DNA from: an uncultured Blautia sp.
GTDB taxonomy: Bacteria > Bacillota > Clostridia > Lachnospirales > Lachnospiraceae
DNA: 55,952 nt
Assembly: GCA_934424575.1 (NCBI GenBank)
Contig: CAKRXU010000016.1
Span: forward strand, 1 to 55,952
Reading direction: 5' to 3'
Below are positions 1-6,344 of the stretch, in pieces. The notes under the pieces are model-generated. The model was not told the origin of the DNA. It saw nothing but the letters and a program-made list of their open reading frames with translations, and ran no database searches. The position numbers were made by a program, and so were the translations under genes. Positions within the stretch are counted from its first letter, which is position 1. Every line of letters begins with the position of its first letter.

Positions 1-121
1 TTACTGTTTATAAAAAGTTCATTCTATTGAATGATGATTCTTAAAGAATTTTCGAGAATCGTATGTGTTTCACTGTTTAGTTATCAAGGTTCTTTACTTA
101 CTGTCTTGTGACAGCTCGTTT
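1..121 (-). promoter_or_regulatory. Putative rRNA operon leader with boxA-like element (partial)
   Basis: Downstream of the promoter at 122-150 the minus strand carries no gene. It starts with a short hairpin (CTGTC/GACAG, 101-114), followed by AGAACCTTGATAACTA at 78-93. That resembles the Gram-positive boxA antitermination signal found in rRNA leaders. A second AT-rich inverted repeat (AGAATC/GATTCT) lies around 33-60. From the strong promoter, the boxA-like box and the neighbouring tRNA genes I infer that a 16S rRNA gene begins just left of position 1; it is not visible here. Confidence 0.55.
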
Positions 122-150
122 ATTTTATCTCATTCCCAACTGTTTGTCAA
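122..150 (-). promoter_or_regulatory. Sigma-A promoter, leftward, for inferred rRNA operon
   Basis: On the minus strand TTGACA (145-150) and TAAAAT (122-127) are separated by exactly 17 bp. An A-tract-rich upstream block is almost the same as that of the tRNA-Ser(GGA) promoter, as expected of an UP element for a stable-RNA promoter. It fires out of the window. Confidence 0.8.
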
Positions 151-200
151 GAACTTTTTTAACTTTTTTTCAAAACTTTTTTATTTAAGAAGTTTTGAAA

Positions 201-290
201 CGGAGAAGGAGGGATTTGAACCCTCGCGCCGCTATTAACGACCTACTCCCTTTCCAGGGGAGCCCCTTCGGCCAGCTTGGGTACTTCTCC
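201..290 (-). tRNA. tRNA-Ser(GGA)
   Basis: On the minus strand a 7-bp acceptor stem GGAGAAG/CTTCTCC closes the gene with discriminator G. The anticodon arm CTCCC-CTGGAAA-GGGAG puts GGA at the anticodon, reading UCC/UCU serine codons. The T-arm contains GGTTCAAAT and there is a long variable arm, as in class II tRNAs. Length is 90 nt without an encoded CCA. It has its own consensus promoter at 343-371 and lies between tRNA-Ser(UGA) and the inferred rRNA operon, all in one direction. Confidence 0.96.
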
Positions 291-342
291 AAATTGCCCT
301 ACGCAATCGCTTTGGTTTATTTCTTTACCAGAAGCGTTTTAT

Positions 343-371
343 ATTATATCGCGTTGTTTTTCTTTTGTCAA
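343..371 (-). promoter_or_regulatory. Sigma-A promoter for tRNA-Ser(GGA)
   Basis: Perfect TTGACA (366-371) and TATAAT (343-348) on the minus strand with a 17-bp spacer. The bases upstream of the -35, ending GTTCTTGACAAA, nearly repeat those before the promoter at 122-150. Confidence 0.88.
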
Positions 372-415
372 GAACTTTTTCGACTTTTTTCAAAATCTTT
401 TTTGTTCTTAACAAG

Positions 416-501
416 CGGAGAGAGTGGGATTCGAACCCACGCGCCCTTGCGGACAAACGGTTTTCAAGACCGCCTCGTTATGACCACTTCGATATCTCTC
501 C
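416..501 (-). tRNA. tRNA-Ser(UGA)
   Basis: On the minus strand the acceptor stem GGAGAGA/TCTCTCC is followed by discriminator G. The anticodon loop CTTGAAA gives anticodon UGA for UCN serine codons. GGTTCGAATCC marks the T-arm, and the variable arm is long (GTCCGCAAGGGC region). Length is 86 nt with no encoded CCA. It is the first gene of a leftward tRNA-Ser, tRNA-Ser, inferred-rRNA series and has a separate consensus promoter. Confidence 0.96.
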
Positions 502-549
502 GTATTCACTTTTCAGTGTTTTTTGCGCGTCTCTGTCAGCGCAAGACAT

Positions 550-578
550 ATTCTATCATCGAACTTCGCACATGTCAA
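550..578 (-). promoter_or_regulatory. Sigma-A promoter for tRNA-Ser(UGA)
   Basis: TTGACA (573-578) and TAGAAT (550-555) on the minus strand with a 17-bp spacer, starting only 10 bp beyond the stop codon of ispD. The upstream A-tracts overlap the last codons of ispD. Confidence 0.85.
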
Positions 579-587
579 CACCTAAAT

Positions 588-1295
588 TTACATTTTTTTA
601 TATTTTTTCAAAAAAGTTTCTGCAACATCAAGATCTTCTGGTGTTGTGATCTTGATATTCTGGTAGGAGCCTTCTACCAGGCGGATCTTGGTGCCTTTTT
701 CCTGCTCTACTACCATGGCATCGTCGGTGACTCCTGACATGTCTTTTGCGCGCAGACTCTCATGGGCGGATCTGATCAGGGGATATGCAAAGATCTGTGG
801 TGTCTGAATAGACCACACCTGGCTGCGGTCCGGTGTAGACTGGATAAATCCATCCTTATCTGCGATCTTGATGGTATCTTTGGATGGCATGCCGACTGCA
901 CAGGCGCCTGTCTCCTGCACTCCAAAGATACCTCTCTCCAGGATTTCTTCTGTTATGAACGGTCTTGCCCCGTCATGTATAAATACATAATCGCAGTCTT
1001 CACAGGCAAGAAGCCCCTGATATACAGAATCATATCGCTCCTTGCCGCCTGCGATCACTTTGGTTACTTTTGTGAAATGATAGCGTTCTACGATCTCTCT
1101 TTTACAATAGGAAATCATTTCTTCTCCTGTTACCAGAATAATATCCTGGATCAAAGGACTTTTCTGAAAACATTCCAGTGAATAGTACAGAACCGGGCGG
1201 TGGTCGATCTCCAGAAACTGCTTCTGGATCTTGCTGTGCATTCTTTTGCCCTGTCCTGCTGCCAGAACGATCGCTGTATTTCTCTCCTGCTTCAT
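588..1295 (-). CDS. ispD: 2-C-methyl-D-erythritol 4-phosphate cytidylyltransferase
   Basis: IspD couples CTP to 2-C-methyl-D-erythritol 4-phosphate in the non-mevalonate isoprenoid pathway, in the cytosol. The 235-residue protein has the normal length and order of motifs: the nucleotide-binding VLAAGQGKRM at the N-terminus, the HDGARPF block near residue 107, a QTPQ block, and VEGSYQNIKITTPEDL near the C-terminus, all characteristic of the family. The start has a GGAGGG site 6 bp upstream. It is the last gene of the leftward tsaE-tsaB-rimI-rnz-tsaD-ispD run, 44 bp below tsaD. The promoter of tRNA-Ser(UGA) sits against its 3' end. I see no hairpin terminator between ispD and the tRNA, so read-through into the tRNA genes is possible. 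Confidence 0.95.
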   Translation of the reverse strand: MKQERNTAIVLAAGQGKRMHSKIQKQFLEIDHRPVLYYSLECFQKSPLIQDIILVTGEEMISYCKREIVERYHFTKVTKVIAGGKERYDSVYQGLLACEDCDYVFIHDGARPFITEEILERGIFGVQETGACAVGMPSKDTIKIADKDGFIQSTPDRSQVWSIQTPQIFAYPLIRSAHESLRAKDMSGVTDDAMVVEQEKGTKIRLVEGSYQNIKITTPEDLDVAETFLKKYKKM

Positions 1296-1339
1296 AATAA
1301 GCCCTCCATCAAATCTTTCTTAATAAAGTAAAAAGGATT

Positions 1340-2359
1340 TTATCTCTCACCTAATCTGAGGTTCGGAACTGCATTCAGATCCCAGCCATGACGGGTTCCC
1401 TTTTTAAATTCGTAATAAGCTGCCACTCCGATCATTGCCGCGTTGTCTGTACAGAAGATCGGTGACGGACGATAGAATTTGTATCCGTGTTTCTGGCATG
1501 CTTCTTCCATCGCTGCCCGAAGTGTTCCGTTGGATGCAACTCCGCCTGCGATCGCTACTTTGTCCATATGATAGTCTTTTGCTGCCTGCATGGTATGTTC
1601 TACAAGCACATCTACGACAGCTTTCTGGAAAGAAGCTGCAAGATCTGCGCGGTTTACATCTTCTCCTTTCATCTGAGCCTGGTTCAGATAGTTCAGGACT
1701 GCTGATTTGACACCGCTGAAGCTGAAGTCATATGGGCAGTCTCCGATCTTGGCCTTCGGGAATACGATGGCATTTGGATTTCCTTCTTTGGATAATTTGT
1801 CGATCTTTGGTCCACCCGGGTAGCCCAGTCCGATTGCACGTGCTACTTTGTCAAATGCCTCGCCGGCTGCATCGTCCCTTGTACGTCCAAGGATCTCGAA
1901 TTCTCCATAATCCTTGACGATAACAAGATGTGTATGACCGCCGGAAACGATCAGGCACAGAAATGGCGGCTCCAGATCCGGATGCTCTATATAATTTGCA
2001 GAAACATGTCCCTCGATATGATGCACTCCTACCAGCGGAAGTTTCTTGGCATAAGCAATGGCTTTTGCCTCTGCTACGCCCACAAGGAGCGCTCCTACAA
2101 GCCCTGGTCCGTAAGTTACACCGATTGCATCCATATCGTCCAGAGTAACGTCAGCTTCTTTGAGAGCCTCCTCGATGACCTGGTTTACCTTCTCGATATG
2201 TTTACGGGAAGCGATCTCCGGGACAACTCCTCCGTATAATTTGTGAAGTTCGATCTGTGATGAGATCACATTGGATAAGATCGTCCGGCCGTTTTTTACT
2301 ACGGAAGCGGCGGTCTCATCGCAGGAACTTTCGATTGCCAAAATTAATGTATCTTCCAT
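1340..2359 (-). CDS. tsaD: tRNA N6-adenosine threonylcarbamoyltransferase
   Basis: TsaD is the ASKHA-fold catalytic subunit that moves the threonylcarbamoyl group to A37 of tRNAs reading ANN codons (t6A). The 339-residue protein begins ILAIESSCDETAAS, has the metal-binding HIEGH motif (His114 and His118), a VSGGHTHL phosphate loop, and the later GGVASN motif, all family hallmarks. It belongs to the same leftward operon as its partners tsaB and tsaE, 12 bp after rnz, so the known TsaBDE complex is encoded together. TsaC, which makes the threonylcarbamoyl-AMP donor, is not in the window. The start is preceded by GAGGTG. Confidence 0.97.
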   Translation of the reverse strand: MEDTLILAIESSCDETAASVVKNGRTILSNVISSQIELHKLYGGVVPEIASRKHIEKVNQVIEEALKEADVTLDDMDAIGVTYGPGLVGALLVGVAEAKAIAYAKKLPLVGVHHIEGHVSANYIEHPDLEPPFLCLIVSGGHTHLVIVKDYGEFEILGRTRDDAAGEAFDKVARAIGLGYPGGPKIDKLSKEGNPNAIVFPKAKIGDCPYDFSFSGVKSAVLNYLNQAQMKGEDVNRADLAASFQKAVVDVLVEHTMQAAKDYHMDKVAIAGGVASNGTLRAAMEEACQKHGYKFYRPSPIFCTDNAAMIGVAAYYEFKKGTRHGWDLNAVPNLRLGER

Positions 2360-2371
2360 ATTCAGACACCT

Positions 2372-3283
2372 CTAGTCTTCTTCAAAATTTAATTCTACAC
2401 TTTTGCCATCCTTGCCCGGGTATGAATTCGGAAAGATCTCTCTTACTTTATCCATATATTCATCCGGCCGGATCAGTGACGGACTGAAATGCGTCAGCCA
2501 CATTTCTCCTACCTCTGCATCCCTGGCAAGTGTCGCTGCCTCGCGGAACATCATATGCTTGTAGCCCTTGGCCTTCTCAAGCTTCTCCTCCTCGGCATAC
2601 ATTCCCTCGCAGATAAAAAGATCTGAGCCTTTTGCGTTGCGCAGGATAGACTCTGTCGGTCTGGTATCTGTGGTATAGGTAACTTTGATCCCCTTGCGGT
2701 CTGGTCCGAGCACCATGTCCGGCGTATATACAACACCGTCTGCTTCTATGGTCTGTCCCTTCTGCAGAGGATTCCAGTATTTCAGCGGGATCTCCTGTTC
2801 CTTCGCGCGTTCCGGTGAAAATTTGCCCTGGCGCAGAATCTCAAGTGTGTATCCATAACAGATCACGTTATGGTTCACTCTGAATGCAGTGATCCTGTAT
2901 CCATTGATCTCAATGACTTCTTCTGGTTTGGTGATCTCGATAAACCGGATCTCAAACGGAAGTTCCGGTGCGATCACCCGTAATGCATTTACGACCCGCT
3001 CCAGTCCTTTCGGACCGATCAGTGTAAGTGGTTCTGTCCTGTCTGCATTGCCCATGGTAAGGAGCAGTCCCGGAAGTCCGCTGATATGATCTCCGTGGTA
3101 ATGGGTAAAGCAGATCACATCGACCGGTTTGAAACTCCAGCCTTTTTCCTTGACTGCCACCTGTGTTCCCTCGCCGCAGTCGATCATCAGGCTGCTTCCG
3201 TTATATCTTGTCATAAGGGCAGTCAGCCAGCGTCTTGGAAGCGGCATCATCCCTCCGGTTCCAAGTAAACAAACATCTAACAT
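2372..3283 (-). CDS. rnz: Ribonuclease Z (tRNA 3'-processing endonuclease)
   Basis: A metallo-beta-lactamase-fold endonuclease that cleaves 3' trailers from tRNA precursors, most important for tRNAs that do not encode CCA; both tRNA genes in this window lack it. The 303-residue protein has the zinc motif THYHGDH at residues 60-66 followed by SGLPGLL, and the C-terminal LTHFSPS block with histidine, as in RNase Z/ElaC. The start has AGAGGAAA upstream. It sits between rimI and tsaD in the t6A operon, with gaps of 22 and 12 bp, so all are probably co-transcribed. A plain MBL hydrolase is less likely given the RNase Z-type length and motifs. Confidence 0.92.
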   Translation of the reverse strand: MLDVCLLGTGGMMPLPRRWLTALMTRYNGSSLMIDCGEGTQVAVKEKGWSFKPVDVICFTHYHGDHISGLPGLLLTMGNADRTEPLTLIGPKGLERVVNALRVIAPELPFEIRFIEITKPEEVIEINGYRITAFRVNHNVICYGYTLEILRQGKFSPERAKEQEIPLKYWNPLQKGQTIEADGVVYTPDMVLGPDRKGIKVTYTTDTRPTESILRNAKGSDLFICEGMYAEEEKLEKAKGYKHMMFREAATLARDAEVGEMWLTHFSPSLIRPDEYMDKVREIFPNSYPGKDGKSVELNFEED

Positions 3284-3305
3284 ATTTTTCCTCTTTTTCT
3301 AATTC

Positions 3306-3740
3306 TCATTGTTTCTTTGTCATAAGAACCGCATTTTCCAGCGGATCGGTATAATAATTTTTGCGAAGTCCATCCTCGACAAAGCCCAGTCTCTGATAAA
3401 GCCTGCGGGCAGTTCCGTTGCTTTCTCTGACTTCAAGATGAACCAGGCTGATTCCCTGTGCCTGTGCAAGCATCAGCATGCTGTCTACCAGAAAATAGCC
3501 GATTCCTTCTTTCTGGCGGTCACTGCGTACTGCCACGTTGAGGATATCACCCTCGTCCAGCACTGTCTGCATGCTGCAGTAGCCAAGGATCCTGCCCTTT
3601 TCTTCTACTACGAAGAACATGGTGTCCTCTCTTGTCAGGAAAGTGAACATTCCCTCCTTTGTCCATGGCATGGCAAAAAGATCTGTCTCGATCTCCATGA
3701 CCTGATCCAGATCTTCGATCAGCATCTCCCGAAAAGTCAT
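3306..3740 (-). CDS. rimI: Ribosomal protein bS18 alanine N-acetyltransferase
   Basis: GNAT-fold acetyltransferase of 144 residues, typical RimI length. The acetyl-CoA-binding motif appears as VRSDRQKEGIG in the middle, and the C-terminal VRESNGTARRLYQRLGF block is the usual RimI signature. The family acetylates the N-terminus of ribosomal protein S18, though in Firmicutes the true substrate range is less sure. Its start overlaps the end of tsaB by 4 bp, indicating translational coupling. The tsaE-tsaB-rimI(-tsaD) order is common in Firmicutes, which supports the call. Confidence 0.92.
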   Translation of the reverse strand: MTFREMLIEDLDQVMEIETDLFAMPWTKEGMFTFLTREDTMFFVVEEKGRILGYCSMQTVLDEGDILNVAVRSDRQKEGIGYFLVDSMLMLAQAQGISLVHLEVRESNGTARRLYQRLGFVEDGLRKNYYTDPLENAVLMTKKQ

Positions 3741-4453
3741 GACTGCTGCTCCTTTTTCTCTCGTTCCGCACGTTCGCGTTCTGCCTGAGAAACACGCAGA
3801 TAGTCCGGAATGTGCTCCATTGCTGTCTGTATCTTACCTTCTTTGTAATAAACAAGTCCAAGTGCTGCGACTGCTGCTGCTCTCTGCTTATTTACGTGTG
3901 CCGGTGCAAATGTGTACGGCACAGTCAGTTTCTCTGCGATCATGTCCTTAAAAACCGGTACGCCGTCGCCCAGGAAGGTCACCGGCTGCTGGTATGCATT
4001 CAGCTTCGTGATCAGTTCTTCCATCGGCACTGCCATCTGGTCTTCTACTGTCACAAGTCTGTGATCCTCGAAACGATAGATTCCTGTGTAGACCTGTTTT
4101 CTTCTTGCATCCATGATCGGGCAGATCAGTCCCTGTGTATCATACAGATTGTATGCAAGTCCCTCTACTGTCGGCACTGCCACAAGCGGTTTCTTAAGTG
4201 CAAGTCCAAGTCCCTTGGCAGTTGCGGAACCGATACGGAGTCCTGTAAAAGATCCCGGTCCTGCTGCGACTGCGATCGCGTCGATCGTATTCAGATCAAG
4301 CTCTGTCATCTTTGCGATCTCATCCAGCATCGGAAGCAGTGTCTGTGAATGTGTTTTTTTGTAATTTACGGTGTATTCTGCTACGAGAATATCATCCTCT
4401 ACGACAGCTACGGAAGCTACGATCCCTGAGCTGTCAAGACCTAAAATTTTCAT
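3737..4453 (-). CDS. tsaB: tRNA threonylcarbamoyladenosine biosynthesis protein TsaB
   Basis: TsaB is the non-catalytic ASKHA paralogue that dimerises with TsaD in t6A synthesis. The protein starts MKILGLDSSG, has the AAGPGSFTGLRIG block near residue 70 and MDARRKQVYTG near 115, all TsaB hallmarks. I place the start at 4453 (238 residues) because GAGGAG lies 6 bp before it; an in-frame upstream start at 4510 would overlap tsaE and add 19 residues with no family match. The C-terminus ends in a charged stretch rich in E/R/K. It overlaps rimI by 4 bp and follows tsaE by 16 bp. Confidence 0.95.
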   Translation of the reverse strand: MKILGLDSSGIVASVAVVEDDILVAEYTVNYKKTHSQTLLPMLDEIAKMTELDLNTIDAIAVAAGPGSFTGLRIGSATAKGLGLALKKPLVAVPTVEGLAYNLYDTQGLICPIMDARRKQVYTGIYRFEDHRLVTVEDQMAVPMEELITKLNAYQQPVTFLGDGVPVFKDMIAEKLTVPYTFAPAHVNKQRAAAVAALGLVYYKEGKIQTAMEHIPDYLRVSQAERERAEREKKEQQS

Positions 4454-4469
4454 TTTTTTCTCCTCAATA

Positions 4470-4910
4470 TTATAATTCCAGTCCCTCGATCGTGATACGT
4501 CTGTAATCAAATCCTCTGGAAAGATCTTTCTCGATGGTTATGGAAATCCTGTTTTCCGGCAGGATCTCCTCGATCAGCTCTGCCCACTCGATCAGGCAGA
4601 TACCCTCTCCAAAGAAATAATCGTCGTATCCGATCTCTTCCATTTCCTCTATATCGCCGATCCTGTATACATCAAAATGATAAAAAGGAAGTCTGCCTTC
4701 CTCGTATACCTGTACGATCGTAAATGTAGGGCTGTTTACCGGCTCAGTGATCCCAAGTCCTGATGCAACCCCCTGTGTAAAAACAGTCTTGCCGACGCCC
4801 AGATCACCGGTCAGTGTATAGACCTGTCCGGGAGTGGCAGCCCTGCCGATTTTTTGTCCGAGGGCAAAAGTCTCCTCCGGATTTTCTGTCTCTATTATCA
4901 CGCAAATCAC
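4470..4910 (-). CDS. tsaE: tRNA threonylcarbamoyladenosine biosynthesis ATPase TsaE
   Basis: Small P-loop ATPase that drives turnover of the TsaBD complex in t6A formation. The 146-residue protein has Walker A GDLGVGKT, the switch-like NSPTFTIVQVY segment, the FYHFDVYR motif and the acidic LIEWAE motif, each typical of TsaE/YjeE. It is the first gene of the leftward operon, divergent from the cyclophilin gene. The 85-bp gap between the two start codons must hold both promoters; only the rightward one is clear to me. Confidence 0.96.
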   Translation of the reverse strand: MICVIIETENPEETFALGQKIGRAATPGQVYTLTGDLGVGKTVFTQGVASGLGITEPVNSPTFTIVQVYEEGRLPFYHFDVYRIGDIEEMEEIGYDDYFFGEGICLIEWAELIEEILPENRISITIEKDLSRGFDYRRITIEGLEL

Positions 4911-4918
4911 CTTTTTCC

Positions 4919-4947
4919 TTGCAGAATTGTTCTTTGCATATTATAAT
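4919..4947 (+). promoter_or_regulatory. Promoter for the cyclophilin gene
   Basis: TTGCAG (4919-4924) and TATAAT (4942-4947) with a 17-bp spacer, about 50 bp before the start codon at 4996. Confidence 0.75.
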
Positions 4948-4995
4948 AGAGCCCACAAAGAAAAACAATACTTTTTGCAAAAGGAGATTATCATT

Positions 4996-5520
4996 ATGGC
5001 AAATAAAAACCCGATCGTAACCATTACTATGGAAAACGGCGACGTAATGAAAGCAGAATTATATCCGGAAGTTGCTCCAAACACAGTCAACAACTTCATC
5101 AGCCTTGTAAAGAAAGGATTCTATGACGGACTGATCTTCCACCGTGTCATCAACGGTTTCATGATCCAGGGCGGATGCCCGGAAGGAACTGGAATGGGCG
5201 GTCCGGGATACAGCATCAAGGGCGAATTTGCACAGAACGGTGTTGCAAATGATCTGGCTCATACCCCAGGTGTTCTTTCCATGGCAAGAGCTATGCATCC
5301 AAACTCCGGCGGAAGCCAGTTCTTCATCATGCACAAAGCTGCTCCGCATCTCGACGGAAGCTACGCTGCATTCGGTAAAGTGATCGAAGGAATGGATGTT
5401 GTCAACAAGATCGCTGAGACTGAAACAGACTTCAGAGACCGTCCGCTTGACGACCAGGAAATCAAATCTATGACTGTTGATACTTTTGGCGTAGATTATC
5501 CGGAACCGGAGAAATGCTGA
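4996..5520 (+). CDS. Peptidylprolyl cis-trans isomerase, cyclophilin type
   Basis: Cytosolic cyclophilin that speeds proline isomerisation during folding. The 174-residue protein has the active-site and core motifs of the family: FHRVINGFMIQGG around residue 50, then GSQFFIMH and HLDGSYAAFGKV. The start at 4996 is set by AAGGAG 9 bp upstream; an open frame reaches further up to 4834 but overlaps tsaE on the other strand and lacks family sequence. There is no signal peptide. It is a single-gene unit with its own promoter and a hairpin terminator. Confidence 0.95.
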   Translation: MANKNPIVTITMENGDVMKAELYPEVAPNTVNNFISLVKKGFYDGLIFHRVINGFMIQGGCPEGTGMGGPGYSIKGEFAQNGVANDLAHTPGVLSMARAMHPNSGGSQFFIMHKAAPHLDGSYAAFGKVIEGMDVVNKIAETETDFRDRPLDDQEIKSMTVDTFGVDYPEPEKC

Positions 5521-5533
5521 TTTAAATAAAACC

Positions 5534-5573
5534 AAAAGCTGAACGTTGTTTTATACATGCGTTCAGCTTTTTT
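5534..5573. terminator. Bidirectional terminator between cyclophilin and yigZ
   Basis: AAAAGCTGAACG at 5534-5545 pairs with CGTTCAGCTTTT at 5560-5571 and is followed by T residues. The A-tract on the other side gives a T-tract on the minus strand, so it can serve both convergent genes. Confidence 0.9.
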
Positions 5574-5608
5574 GCATTTCAGTTTCAAAATAATCGTTTT
5601 TTCACTCG

Positions 5609-6262
5609 TCAGTCCTCAAACGTAAGAACTTCTCCATTTACTTTTGCAAAGTACAATTCTTTTTCTTTTTCCATTCCTGCTCTGCCGTTTGTACCTTCTG
5701 TGATGGCTTTCTGCACAGCTTGTGTTTCTGTATCCGGAACAAGAAGTTTCAGAACAACTTTGTCCGTATATTCACTGTCGAGGATTGGGATCTGACGTTC
5801 TCCTGCGATGTACTGGATCCTGCCAATTCCTGTGTAATCTGTTGTAACTTTAAGAGAAATGCCTTTTTTCTTCTCGATCACAATGCTTCCTGCAAGTCCT
5901 TCCTGCACGGCTTTGGAATAAGCTCTGACAAGCCCGCCGGTTCCGAGGAGCACTCCGCCGAAATATCGCGTCACAACTACTGCAACATTATAGATATCTT
6001 CACCCAGGATCACATCCAGCATCGGCCGGCCTGCTGTGCCGGATGGTTCTCCATCATCACTGCAGCGGGTGAATTCACGGTTCTTCCCGATCGAATATGC
6101 ATAACAGTTGTGTCTGGCATCCCAGTATTTCTTTCGCATCTCTTCCAGAAATGCCAGAGCTTCCTCCTCATTCTTAACCGGGCGCACCGTTGCTATAAAA
6201 CGCGATTTTTTCTCAACAATCTCTCCGATGCCACCCTCCAGTACTGTCTTGTATTGTTCCAT
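5609..6262 (-). CDS. YigZ/IMPACT family protein
   Basis: Member of the UPF0029/IMPACT family, whose bacterial molecular role is poorly defined. The N-terminal domain has SRFIATV, then YAYSIG and the conserved SDDGEPSGTAGRPML block near residue 75, followed by VVVTRYFGGVLLGTGGLVRAY, cut here into its usual sub-blocks. The C-terminal about 80 residues fit the small DUF1949-like domain. I use the start at 6262 (217 residues), since GGGAGG lies just upstream; nine more codons are possible. It lies downstream of the PBP gene on the same strand, with a hairpin between them (GGCTGC/GCAGCC near 6291-6326) that lacks a T-tract. Confidence 0.88.
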   Translation of the reverse strand: MEQYKTVLEGGIGEIVEKKSRFIATVRPVKNEEEALAFLEEMRKKYWDARHNCYAYSIGKNREFTRCSDDGEPSGTAGRPMLDVILGEDIYNVAVVVTRYFGGVLLGTGGLVRAYSKAVQEGLAGSIVIEKKKGISLKVTTDYTGIGRIQYIAGERQIPILDSEYTDKVVLKLLVPDTETQAVQKAITEGTNGRAGMEKEKELYFAKVNGEVLTFED

Positions 6263-6344
6263 TCCTTTTCCTCCCTGCCTGTACAACACAGGCTGCGACC
6301 ATCTCCAATAAGATGATTGCAGCCTGCTGCTGTTTCATGATCTG

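Noticed and set aside
162..201. AAAACTT/AAGTTTT stem just after tRNA-Ser(GGA)
   Set aside because: Weak AT-only stem in a sequence made of A and T tracts; no T-tract follows in the tRNA direction, so I do not call it a terminator.
195..737. Open plus-strand frame across the tRNA genes
   Set aside because: It runs antisense through both serine tRNAs and into ispD, has no ribosome site or family match.
4454..4510. Longer start for tsaB
   Set aside because: The extra 19 codons overlap tsaE and do not match TsaB proteins; a good ribosome site precedes 4453.
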